From NCBI GenBank assembly GCA_049340005.1, contig JBMPIY010000005.1: 64,000 nt of DNA. One strand, written 5' to 3'. This DNA comes from CAXBDP01 sp963974465. GTDB lineage: Bacteria; Bacteroidota; Bacteroidia; Cytophagales; Cyclobacteriaceae. The position numbers were made by a program, and so were the translations under genes. A model generated the notes under the pieces. It saw only the letters and a list, made by a program, of their open reading frames with translations, searched no databases and was not told where the DNA came from. This document shows positions 42,250 through 51,579 of this stretch, one piece after another (position 1 is the stretch's first letter; every line of letters begins with the position of its first letter).

Positions 42250-45200
42250 ATGAAAACAAACTGGAAAATTTGGGCGGATACCGGAGGCACTTTTACGGAT
42301 TGCCTTGGTAAAATGCCTAGTGGAGAAATCCGACGTGCAAAAGTGCTAAGTGATGGTAGTCTTAGAGGAATTGCCTTACGATATGCGAATAGCAAGCTTT
42401 ACATCAATCACAGATGGGAATTCAGTGATGAACTTATAATAGGTTTTAATTTCGCTTGGCTTTCTCACCCAAATATTGAACTGAAAATTACTCGAGCGAA
42501 TTTGGCTGAAGGTTGGCTTCAATTAAATGAAGAGATTGAATTTTTAGAGTCAAACAGAGATTTTCAGATTTTTACCGGTGAGGAAGCTCCTGTATTAGCT
42601 ACAAGATTAATCACAAATACTGCTATTCATCAATCGTTTCCGCCATTAGAAATGCGCCTTGGATTTACCAAAGGTACCAATGCATTGCTTGAGCGCAAAG
42701 GGGCAAAAGTAGCATTAATCACCAATATAGGCTTTGAAGATTTGCTCATTATTGGTGACCAGCAAAGACCTGATATTTTCGCCCTTAATGTTCAGAAGGC
42801 GAAGCCTTATTATTACATAGCATTTGGCATTTCTGCCAGATTGGATGCACAGGGAATTGAATTACAACAATTACCTATTGAAGAGGTAAGGCAAATTATT
42901 GCTGAACTTAAAGCAGAAGGGATTGAATCGGTAGCAATTGCAATGATGCACAGCTATCTGAACCCAAGTCATGAGCTGCAACTTGAAGAGTTGTTTAGAG
43001 AATCCGGCTTTTCAAGTATTTCGGTTTCGCACAAACTTGCCCCAAATATTAAGATATTATTTCGTGCGCAAACTGCTGTAATAGATGCATTTATCAGTCC
43101 TGTGATTAATGAGTATTTGAATGGAATTACCCTATCCCTTGGAGGTAGCAATATCAAAGTAATGACAAGTGCGGGAGGTTTGGTAGATGCTCAATTGTTC
43201 TTAGCAAAAGATAGTTTGCTTAGTGGTCCAGCCGGTGGAGTAGTTGCCTCTGCGGCAGCAGCTAATAGCCATAATATTACAAAGCTGCTCACCTTGGATA
43301 TGGGAGGCACTAGTACCGATGTAGCTCGATACAGCGGGAGGTTTGATTATCGATTTCAAACCAATGTTGGCGAAGCGAAAATCTTCAGTCCTTCACTCCA
43401 TATTGAAACTGTTGCAGCGGGAGGTGGTTCCATTTGCGATTTTGATGGAATCACACTCACGGTAGGCCCCGAAAGTGCAGGAGCCAAACCTGGTCCGGCC
43501 TGCTATGGTGCTGGTGGTCCTCTTTGTATTACAGACATCAACTTGCTTTTAGGTAGAATTGAGCCATCTTTTTTTGGCATTCCAGTTCACCTCCAAAAAT
43601 CCGAAGAGGCACTAGATAAAGTGCTTACAAAGATGGGATCAAAGCTTGGTGCAAAGGAAAAGCGAGAGGATATTTTGGAAGGATTCTTATTGCTTGCCAA
43701 TGAAAAAATGGCCGAAGCAATTCGCAAGATTTCCATCAACAAAGGAATTGATCCAGCTGAACATTCGCTTTTGGCATTTGGAGGAGCTGGCGGGCAGCAT
43801 GCTTGTGCAGTTGCAGAAATCCTGAATATCAGTGATATATTGATTCCCTATGATGCAGGATTATTAAGTGCTTTAGGGATGGGAATGGCTCGAATTGAGC
43901 GCTTTGCCGAAAAGCAAATTCTACAAAAATATGAGCAGGTAAGTCAATCACTTGCTGAGATTATAAATGAGCTCGGAGAGCAAGCTTTAGAGGAATTAAG
44001 ACAGGAGGTAAGGGATGAACCCGTTGACATTGAAGAGCAACAAATTGCGCTTAGATTCCTGGGACAAGAAAGTACTATTACTGTGGATTGGCAAGGCGAA
44101 GATCAGCTGATTGAAGATTTCAAGAAGGAGTATTTAAAGCTTTTTAATTACTGGCCAGCCAATAGAGAGATTGAAATAGAGTCCATTAAAGTAATTGCTA
44201 GGAGCAGAGAGGTTTCAGCTAAGATCCATTCGTCAAGCCTCAAATCGTATAAGCCCAAGGCAGATTTGGAAAGGGACAGTTTGATTGAAGGTAAGTGGCG
44301 AAAGATTGACATTTATATTTGGGAGAATCTTGAAGCAGGTGCAAGAATAAATGGACCTTCAATGTTGGTGAGCAAAAATTCCACATTGATGGTAAATGCC
44401 AATTGGCAATTAAATATAGCTCAAGATCGAGCTGCCATTTTGGAATATCAAGGTTATGAAAGTGCCTCCAATATCAGCCATTCTGAAAGTGTAGAATTGT
44501 CCTTATTTACTAGCCGATTTCAGTCCATCGCTGAAGAAATGGGAACGATGTTGCAGAGGACTTCATTCTCAGTAAATGTGAAAGAGAGATTAGATTTCTC
44601 TTGCGCATTGATGGATGCAAATGGCTATTTGATTGCAAATGCGCCCCATATTCCAGTGCATTTGGGTAGCTTGGGAATTTGTGTGCGAAGTGTAATTCAG
44701 CAATTTCCTATAGAAAAGGGCGATGTAATCCTTACAAACCACCCTGCTTATGGAGGTTCGCATTTGCCAGATGTTACGATGATTTGTGCTGCTTTTGATG
44801 AGGAAGGCAAGCGAATTGGTTATTTAGTAAATAGAGCGCACCATGCCGAAATTGGAGGAAAGAGCCCAGGCTCGATGCCAGCTGATGCGAAATTGCTGAA
44901 AGAAGAAGGCGTCATCCTCCCGCCTACTTATGTTTGCAAAGGAGGCGTCACTGATTGGACTGAGGTGATTTCATTATTGCAATCGCCACCTTTTCCAAGT
45001 AGGGCAATTCACGAAAATCAAGCTGATTTTTCTGCTGCACTAGCTTCATTAATGGCAGGAACCGAAGCTCTTCAGCATTTAGCAGAATCTTTCGGCACCG
45101 ATAAGCTTTATTATTTCATGGAGAAAATCCTGGCTGAAACTTCTAGAAAGTTGCTAAATCGCTTATCCAAATATCAAGATAGGAAATTAAGTGCTCAAGA

Positions 45201-46017
45201 ATTATTGGATGATGGTTCGGCGCTAAATGTGGAGGTTGGATTTACAAATAATGAGTGGCAGATTGACTTTAGTGGAAGCGCCCAAGTGCACAAAGGTAAT
45301 TTTAATGCTACGCCGGCAATAGTACAATCTGTGATTTTGTATGTGCTGCGATTGATTGTGAATGAACCAATGCCACTGAATGAAGGGCTCATTCGTGGAA
45401 TAAAAACTATTCTACCAAACGGACTTCTCAATCCCCCATTTGCTGAAATGGAAGGTAATGAACCTGCGGTAGTTGGTGGAAATACGGAAGTAAGTCAGCG
45501 ATTGACAGACACATTATTGAAGGCATTTGAACTTGCCGCTTGTAGTCAAGGTACTATGAACAACCTGCTATTTGGTAATGAGAAGTTTGGTTACTACGAG
45601 ACCATTTGTGGTGGTGTAGGAGCAGGCCCAGACTTTCATGGTGCAGATGCCGTTCATCAGCACATGACGAATACTCGAATTACTGATCCTGAGATTATGG
45701 AGCTTCGCTATCCGGTTCGCTTATTAGCATTTAAAGTACGAGAGAATTCAGGTGGCAAAGGTAAATTCAATGGAGGAAATGGAATTTCAAGGAAATTGAA
45801 GTTCTTGGAGGATGTTACGCTGACTGTTCTTTCCCAGCATAGGAATATTGCTCCTTATGGCTTAGCTGGTGGGGAGGGCGGTAAAGTTGGACGCCAAGTC
45901 TTGCAGCAGACAAATATGCCGGTGGAAGAAATGCCGGGTTGTTTCAGTAGGGAGATTTCGAAAGGAAGTGTTTTTACAATCGAGACGCCTGGGGGTGGTG
46001 GATATGGAAAAAATTAA
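42250..46017 (+). CDS. fused hydantoinase/5-oxoprolinase (HyuA-HyuB)
   Basis: This is a 1255-residue protein joining both subunits. The HyuA half (about 1-700) has the ATP-binding D-T-G-G-T-F-T-D and the later L-D-M-G-G-T-S-T-D. The HyuB half (about 710-1255) has L-H-I-P-V-H-L-G-S-L-G and the N-H-P-A-Y-G-G-S-H-L-P-D motif. Eukaryotic-type 5-oxoprolinases have this single-chain form. It hydrolyses 5-oxo-L-proline or a hydantoin with ATP; which one is not clear. Three GCGGGAGG octamers cluster at 43171-43424 within the HyuA half. The gene converges on a glycosyltransferase with a 4-base overlap of stops. Confidence 0.88.
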   Translation: MKTNWKIWADTGGTFTDCLGKMPSGEIRRAKVLSDGSLRGIALRYANSKLYINHRWEFSDELIIGFNFAWLSHPNIELKITRANLAEGWLQLNEEIEFLESNRDFQIFTGEEAPVLATRLITNTAIHQSFPPLEMRLGFTKGTNALLERKGAKVALITNIGFEDLLIIGDQQRPDIFALNVQKAKPYYYIAFGISARLDAQGIELQQLPIEEVRQIIAELKAEGIESVAIAMMHSYLNPSHELQLEELFRESGFSSISVSHKLAPNIKILFRAQTAVIDAFISPVINEYLNGITLSLGGSNIKVMTSAGGLVDAQLFLAKDSLLSGPAGGVVASAAAANSHNITKLLTLDMGGTSTDVARYSGRFDYRFQTNVGEAKIFSPSLHIETVAAGGGSICDFDGITLTVGPESAGAKPGPACYGAGGPLCITDINLLLGRIEPSFFGIPVHLQKSEEALDKVLTKMGSKLGAKEKREDILEGFLLLANEKMAEAIRKISINKGIDPAEHSLLAFGGAGGQHACAVAEILNISDILIPYDAGLLSALGMGMARIERFAEKQILQKYEQVSQSLAEIINELGEQALEELRQEVRDEPVDIEEQQIALRFLGQESTITVDWQGEDQLIEDFKKEYLKLFNYWPANREIEIESIKVIARSREVSAKIHSSSLKSYKPKADLERDSLIEGKWRKIDIYIWENLEAGARINGPSMLVSKNSTLMVNANWQLNIAQDRAAILEYQGYESASNISHSESVELSLFTSRFQSIAEEMGTMLQRTSFSVNVKERLDFSCALMDANGYLIANAPHIPVHLGSLGICVRSVIQQFPIEKGDVILTNHPAYGGSHLPDVTMICAAFDEEGKRIGYLVNRAHHAEIGGKSPGSMPADAKLLKEEGVILPPTYVCKGGVTDWTEVISLLQSPPFPSRAIHENQADFSAALASLMAGTEALQHLAESFGTDKLYYFMEKILAETSRKLLNRLSKYQDRKLSAQELLDDGSALNVEVGFTNNEWQIDFSGSAQVHKGNFNATPAIVQSVILYVLRLIVNEPMPLNEGLIRGIKTILPNGLLNPPFAEMEGNEPAVVGGNTEVSQRLTDTLLKAFELAACSQGTMNNLLFGNEKFGYYETICGGVGAGPDFHGADAVHQHMTNTRITDPEIMELRYPVRLLAFKVRENSGGKGKFNGGNGISRKLKFLEDVTLTVLSQHRNIAPYGLAGGEGGKVGRQVLQQTNMPVEEMPGCFSREISKGSVFTIETPGGGGYGKN

Positions 46018-47033
46018 AGCTTTAAGCTTTTAGTACTTTTCAAACCTTTAATAAAAACCTGATACACAATTGAGCCTTTGTAAATAGTTGGTATATCCTC
46101 GATTTTAGTATTTTTTCGAATGATATTCCTTTTCTCTCGAAACTTGCTTTTATTCTTAAAATAATCTTGATGTGCTTGGTATACAGCCTTAAAATTATCC
46201 CAGCTTTTGTCAACGATAAGAAATTTCAAAGCTGCAATTCCATCTAGAATAAGGCGGGAGGGAATTATATACCAGCTTTTATTGGCTGGTAGGTTTTTGT
46301 AAAGCAATGTCAATCCATTTCGAAAATTTAGATAGGTTTTCCTTGGGTTGTTATGCGAAAGTGTACCACCTCCTACATGATAGACAGTGCTTTGACCTAC
46401 ATAGGCAACTTTTAATCCTGCACTTTGAATCCTCCAGCAAAGATCAATTTCTTCCATATGTGCGAAGAACTCTTCTTCTAAACCACCAAGCTCTTTGTAT
46501 ACTTTGCTGCGAATAAGCATACAAGCTCCACTCGCCCAAAAAACCTCCCTCGAATCGTTGTATTGGCCTACATCTTTATCTGTAAGGTGAAACAGTCGAC
46601 CTCTGCAGAATGGATAGCCGAGAGAATCGATAAATCCACCTCCTGCTCCAGCATATTCGAAATAGTCAGGATGGCTGTGAGATAGTATTTTGGGCTGAAC
46701 TGCGGCAACTTGAGGGTGATCGTTTAGATAATCTACCAATGTATCTATCCAGCCTTCACTCACTTCCACATCACTATTAAGTAAGCAGAAATATTCGTGA
46801 TCTAATTGAGCGAGCGCTCGATTATATCCACCTGTAAATCCATGATTTTCTGTAAGAATAATGGTTCTTACTTGTGGAAAATGCTTTGTTAGAAACGCAA
46901 TAGAATCATCGGTAGAAGCATTATCGGCAACTATCACCTCATGACCCTTGCTATGTTGGAGGACGGATGGTAAAAACTTTTCTAAGTATTTTTCACCATT
47001 ATAATTGAGGATGACGATTGCCGTTTGACTCAT
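46014..47033 (-). CDS. family 2 glycosyltransferase (rhamnosyltransferase-like)
   Basis: This is a 339-residue GT-A enzyme. V-I-L-N-Y-N-G opens it, V-I-V-A-D-N-A-S-T-D-D-S binds the nucleotide sugar, the N-S-D-V-E-V takes the place of the DxD, and F-F-A-H-M-E-E-I-D-L-C-W-R is the acceptor-side motif of WbbL-type transferases. It directly abuts ybaB/ebfC with no gap. Donor unknown. Could act on surface glycans. Confidence 0.85.
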   Translation of the reverse strand: MSQTAIVILNYNGEKYLEKFLPSVLQHSKGHEVIVADNASTDDSIAFLTKHFPQVRTIILTENHGFTGGYNRALAQLDHEYFCLLNSDVEVSEGWIDTLVDYLNDHPQVAAVQPKILSHSHPDYFEYAGAGGGFIDSLGYPFCRGRLFHLTDKDVGQYNDSREVFWASGACMLIRSKVYKELGGLEEEFFAHMEEIDLCWRIQSAGLKVAYVGQSTVYHVGGGTLSHNNPRKTYLNFRNGLTLLYKNLPANKSWYIIPSRLILDGIAALKFLIVDKSWDNFKAVYQAHQDYFKNKSKFREKRNIIRKNTKIEDIPTIYKGSIVYQVFIKGLKSTKSLKL

Positions 47034-47366
47034 TTACAACATACTGCTTAAGTCCATGCCAGGGATGTTTGGCAACATACCATCCGTGGCTTTCTTCATT
47101 TCCTCTTTACCCAATGCTTCTGCTTCTTGCAGTGCTTTATTAGTGGCGGCCACAATGAGGTCTTGAAGCATTTCTGGATCATTTGGGTCGATCAGGCTTT
47201 TATCGATTTCAAGCTTTATTAATTGCTTCTTTCCATTGGCAGTGGCTTTTACCATTCCTGCGCCAGATTCGGCAGATACTTGTATAAATTCTAATTGCTT
47301 CTGGGCTTCTTTCATGCGCTCCTGCACTTCCTTGAGCTTGCCCATCATTTTCATCATATCAAACAT
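47034..47366 (-). CDS. ebfC: YbaB/EbfC nucleoid-associated protein
   Basis: This is a 110-residue protein. The N-terminal Met/Lys-rich helix (MMKMMGKLKEVQERMKEAQ) and the conserved V-K-A-T-A-N-G-K-K-Q-L-I-K-L-E-I-D strand-turn are the YbaB signature. It binds DNA as a dimer. It ends directly before the glycosyltransferase. Confidence 0.92.
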   Translation of the reverse strand: MFDMMKMMGKLKEVQERMKEAQKQLEFIQVSAESGAGMVKATANGKKQLIKLEIDKSLIDPNDPEMLQDLIVAATNKALQEAEALGKEEMKKATDGMLPNIPGMDLSSML

Positions 47367-47437
47367 GGTATTAATCTTTAAGAAGGTTAAAATTGAGGCT
47401 AAAATCTAAGATAGCCAACAAAAAAAGTGGATTAGGA

Positions 47438-50089
47438 TTATTTAATTAAGAGGACGGTACCTGATTGGTTGAATCGCCTCCCTCCTAGATCAATCATACT
47501 GACTTTGTAAACGTAAGATCCCTGCTGAACCAATTGCCCATTATATGTACCATCCCAACCTTCATTAATATTTTGGCTTTCGTAAAGCAGCTCTCCCCAT
47601 CTGTTAAATATTTGGATATTATACTTTCCGAAAAATTCGCCAACAGGCTTGAATTCATGATTTGGAGGAGTACTATTGGGAGCAAAAGCATTTGGAAAGG
47701 CTAGATTTATTCCTGTGCTGAAACAAATTGGAGTGCCGATTTCTGACTCTAGCAAACATTCGTCTTTATAGGTAATATAATAGCATACTTGGGAGCTTTT
47801 AGTTTGAAGATCCCGATCTGTAAAGCTCAGATTTTGGGTGCTATCAATCAATGCCCTTTTGCCAGATTCTTCTCTGTAGATATAAAATAACTGAGGGTTT
47901 TCTAAGGGATTTGCCCACGTTATAGAAATTCCTTCGAAACTAGGCAAGAGTTCTTTTCCATATACTGAGTCCTGTGGAATCAAAGCTCGAGTAATATGAT
48001 CTATTTCAAGAGAACTACTTGTTTTACCGTCATTATTTATTAAGTGGACAGAATAGGAACTAGTTACATTGCATGTAACATCAGAGTCTACAAAGGAATT
48101 ATCAGGAAAACCACCTTCTTTTATTAGCTGGCCATCTCTGAATATCCTGAAAAACGAATTGGCCAATTCAGCTGTTTCCCAAGTTAAACGGTTTTGTTTA
48201 TGCTCTCCAATTACTTGTAATTGAATGCTACAAAATTGGTTAGAGATAGTTGGAACATTGCCACATTCATCAAGTGTTAAAATTCTAAAACAGTAATAGT
48301 TGTCTGTTGGATTAAGATTGCTAATTATTGCTTTGCCAGATTCTGGAAAACGTGCATTCGCTGGGCCAAAGGTATTTGATCCATTTTGAGCAAATTGGAT
48401 TACATACTTATTGTTTGGAGAAGCGTCAAAACTTAAAACTATTTCTTCATTTTCGTCAATTACTATTGACTGAATATCAGCTTTAGGTAATGTTTGCGAT
48501 ACTTCAACTAGTTGATTAAATGTATTACAATTTATATTAGAGCCAATTTCAAAAACTCCCTTTGCCTCAAGATTATAAGTGCCTGAATTCTGATAAGTAT
48601 AGGTAATATTCTCATTTGCATTTATATATTTTGGACTAGAACCATCTCCGAAATTAATTAGAACCCGCTGAAAGGGGCTAGATAAACTAGGTGCGTATGA
48701 CACATTAACTGAATTTGCTGAACAAGTAATAATCTCAATTTTAGGTGCTTCCGGATTGAAAACTCTAACTTCTAATGATACTATTGGCAGGTTCGAAGCT
48801 ATTTGCCTCACAAAGTATTCGCCAGGCTCTTCAAATGTGTATGTGATTGTTTTGCCAATTTCTCCTAAGCCTCCTCCTATTGGTGGAGAAGCAACTGATG
48901 AACCTTTTCTGACAATCTGATATTGAACAACCTCAGCCTCTACTAAGTTTGTAATAGTAATCGTATGAGGACTACACCCTTCAACAAAATCTATTTCGAA
49001 TCGATTCTCAGCTATTAGGAACAAAGGCTCAACGTAATCAAGATAAATATCATGCCTCCATAAAGTTAAGTCAGGTACATTATCATTTGTTACCATGCAA
49101 GTATAAACTCCTTTATCCTCTGGCTGTGGGTCATTTATGGTTAATGTTACTGTCTTTGTCCCTTTAATTCTGTCTGTGTCTTGTATTGGCACACCATCTT
49201 TGTACCATTGATGCACATCAATGGTGCCATTAGCTTCAGAGTTCATTATAATGGGTTCATTTTTGGCAATTTTGTCATTCAAATCGACGGTATATTCTTC
49301 GTACAGGCTATCTTGTCTAAAGTATCGATTGCTCAACGGGAAAAACGACATATTTGGCTCTATATCTCCAAAATCAAATTTACAGTCACGAACATTCAAA
49401 TCTTCTAAACTCTCCATTACATTAAAATTCGGAAGAGTATTTAGTTTCGGGTTATTATGAATATCTAAAACCATCAATTTTTTTAACGAAAGTAATTCTG
49501 TAGGAAAAGCACCTAAAAAATCATTTGAGTGAATCCTTAAGCTTTCAAGGTTAGATAGATCTGCAAAGGCAATCGGAATATTTCCTTGAAATTTATTTGT
49601 TGAGAGATTAAGGTTTTTAAGGGATTTCAAACTATCCATTTCAAATGGAATAGACGTAAGTTCGTTGATATTTAGACGGAGAACTTCTAGGTTGCTTAAC
49701 TTGGTTAGCTCGTAAGGAATCGGTCCAAACAAGTTATTTGCAGATAAATCTAAAACCTCTAATGTGTCTAGTCTTTCTAATTGAGGTGGTATTAACCCCG
49801 TTAACCCTCTATTAGGTAAATGAAGCTCTATTACTTTTCCAGTTTGATCCTGAAGAACCACTCCGTTCCAGCTATAAACTGAAAAATCTAGCCAATTGCC
49901 TTGAAGTGTCCAGTTTGGTCCATCTGTTGAAAAATATATTCTTGATAAAACTAATGAATCACCTATGTGAACTTTGGGTGGGGGGGTTATAGCTTGACTA
50001 AATGAAAAAGTTGGCGCTAATATCAATATGTATGTCAGAAATGACATACATAGGATAGGTACTTTGATATTTTTTTTAAACCAAAACAT
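47438..50089 (-). CDS. T9SS-exported leucine-rich-repeat protein
   Basis: This is an 883-residue protein. After an N-terminal signal comes a plant-type LRR series (about residues 90-235, L-x-x-L-x-x-L-x-L-x-x-N). An Ig-like domain follows near 265-345 (W-Y-K-D-G-x-x-I, Y-T-C-M-V), then PKD and fibronectin-like regions. The terminal 85 residues (F-N-R-W-G-E-L-L-Y-E-S, W-D-G-T-Y-N-G, G-S-Y-V-Y-K-V) are a T9SS type B sorting domain, so the protein is secreted by the Por system. Likely an adhesive or binding surface protein. It ends an operon with hutH upstream. Confidence 0.85.
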   Translation of the reverse strand: MFWFKKNIKVPILCMSFLTYILILAPTFSFSQAITPPPKVHIGDSLVLSRIYFSTDGPNWTLQGNWLDFSVYSWNGVVLQDQTGKVIELHLPNRGLTGLIPPQLERLDTLEVLDLSANNLFGPIPYELTKLSNLEVLRLNINELTSIPFEMDSLKSLKNLNLSTNKFQGNIPIAFADLSNLESLRIHSNDFLGAFPTELLSLKKLMVLDIHNNPKLNTLPNFNVMESLEDLNVRDCKFDFGDIEPNMSFFPLSNRYFRQDSLYEEYTVDLNDKIAKNEPIIMNSEANGTIDVHQWYKDGVPIQDTDRIKGTKTVTLTINDPQPEDKGVYTCMVTNDNVPDLTLWRHDIYLDYVEPLFLIAENRFEIDFVEGCSPHTITITNLVEAEVVQYQIVRKGSSVASPPIGGGLGEIGKTITYTFEEPGEYFVRQIASNLPIVSLEVRVFNPEAPKIEIITCSANSVNVSYAPSLSSPFQRVLINFGDGSSPKYINANENITYTYQNSGTYNLEAKGVFEIGSNINCNTFNQLVEVSQTLPKADIQSIVIDENEEIVLSFDASPNNKYVIQFAQNGSNTFGPANARFPESGKAIISNLNPTDNYYCFRILTLDECGNVPTISNQFCSIQLQVIGEHKQNRLTWETAELANSFFRIFRDGQLIKEGGFPDNSFVDSDVTCNVTSSYSVHLINNDGKTSSSLEIDHITRALIPQDSVYGKELLPSFEGISITWANPLENPQLFYIYREESGKRALIDSTQNLSFTDRDLQTKSSQVCYYITYKDECLLESEIGTPICFSTGINLAFPNAFAPNSTPPNHEFKPVGEFFGKYNIQIFNRWGELLYESQNINEGWDGTYNGQLVQQGSYVYKVSMIDLGGRRFNQSGTVLLIK

Positions 50090-50097
50090 TATTCATA

Positions 50098-51579
50098 TTA
50101 AGGTAATAAATATAACTTAGTGTTCAAAATATCAATCTGAAGATTCCTGTCCACCGACAAAAAAGGAACTACTTTCCTATAACTGTGAATTTTATGTTCT
50201 AGTTCTGATGAAGTTTGTATAGGTTTTCTAAACTCTAACGCCTGACAGGCAGTCATCCATTCTATTGATAGAATTGTGAGTAAATTATCTACTACTTTAT
50301 AAAGTTTTGTAGCAGAGTTTGCACCCATACTTACATGGTCTTCTTGACCATTGGATGAAACAATTGAATCTATAGAAGCTGGCGTGCATAATTGCTTGTT
50401 TTGGCTTACAATAGATGCAGCAGTATATTGAGGAATCATCAAGCCCGAATGCAAACCAGGCTTAGCTACCAAATAAGGCGGGAGGTTTCTTTGGCCTGAA
50501 ATTAATTGGTAAGTTCTTCGCTCTGAAATACTTCCTAACTCAGCCAAAGCAATAGCAAGGAAATCCATTGTCAATGCCAGTGGCTGACCATGAAAGTTTC
50601 CTCCAGATATGATCAAATCATCATCAGGGAATATATTTGGGTTGTCTGTTACGCTGTTTAATTCTGTCTCTATAATCCTTTCGGCATATTCTATGGCATC
50701 CCAACTTGCGCCATGTACCTGTGGTATGCATCGGAAGGAATATGGATCTTGCACATGCTTTTTGGCTTGGGTTAGGATTTCACTTCCTTCAAGCCAATTC
50801 AGTATTTCTTTTGCGCATGTAACCTGTCCTTTGTGCGGACGAATTTTTTGTAATAATTGGTGAAAAGGTTCTGGTCGGCCATCGAATGCATCGAGCGATG
50901 CAGCTCCAATCATATTGGCCAGCCCTAGGTACTTCTTAGCTTTGCTCACAGCCCATAGCCCAAATGCCAACATAAACTGCGTGCCATTGAGTAAGGCTAA
51001 GCCTTCTTTTGCCTTTAGTGTGATGGGTTCAATATTTAGCCTTTGGTGCAGTTCGGCACCTTTCATTTTTTCACCCTTGAAATAGACTTCACCTTCGCCA
51101 ATTAAAGGCAAACTTAGATGAGCTAAAGGAGCCAAATCTCCGGAAGCACCTAGAGAGCCCTGCTCATAAATAACAGGTGTGATGCCTTGATTATAAAAAT
51201 AGACAAGCCGCTCAACTAACTCGACTCTTACGCCTGAATGGCCAAATGCCAAACTTTTGATTTTTAGTAAAATAATAAGTCTGACTATTTCTTGTGGAAT
51301 TTCCGCACCCGTTCCACATGCATGTGAGCGAACCAAATTCTGCTGGAGACTTTCTAGTTCGGACTTGCTGATTCGTTTCCCATACAAAGAGCCAAAACCA
51401 GTATTGATACCATAAATAAGGTCTTTGTTAGTGGAAATTTTGTTCTCCAAATACTCCCTGCATTTTTGAATAGCTTGAACACTATCCTCTGCCAAAGCCA
51501 CTGAACGGCGGGAGGTAAAAGCAGTAAAAAGCTCCTCTGCAGAAATATTATCAGTCGATATGTAAAAGGTATTATCCAA
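50098..51579 (-). CDS. hutH: histidine ammonia-lyase, HutH
   Basis: This is a 493-residue lyase converting histidine to urocanate. The MIO cofactor forms from Ala145-Ser146-Gly147 in S-L-G-A-S-G-D-L-A-P-L. The Tyr in L-I-Y-G-I-N-T-G-F-G at about 56 is the catalytic base. Its start overlaps the end of hisS by eight bases, so the two are read together. Eight bases before the T9SS gene. Confidence 0.92.
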   Translation of the reverse strand: MDNTFYISTDNISAEELFTAFTSRRSVALAEDSVQAIQKCREYLENKISTNKDLIYGINTGFGSLYGKRISKSELESLQQNLVRSHACGTGAEIPQEIVRLIILLKIKSLAFGHSGVRVELVERLVYFYNQGITPVIYEQGSLGASGDLAPLAHLSLPLIGEGEVYFKGEKMKGAELHQRLNIEPITLKAKEGLALLNGTQFMLAFGLWAVSKAKKYLGLANMIGAASLDAFDGRPEPFHQLLQKIRPHKGQVTCAKEILNWLEGSEILTQAKKHVQDPYSFRCIPQVHGASWDAIEYAERIIETELNSVTDNPNIFPDDDLIISGGNFHGQPLALTMDFLAIALAELGSISERRTYQLISGQRNLPPYLVAKPGLHSGLMIPQYTAASIVSQNKQLCTPASIDSIVSSNGQEDHVSMGANSATKLYKVVDNLLTILSIEWMTACQALEFRKPIQTSSELEHKIHSYRKVVPFLSVDRNLQIDILNTKLYLLP

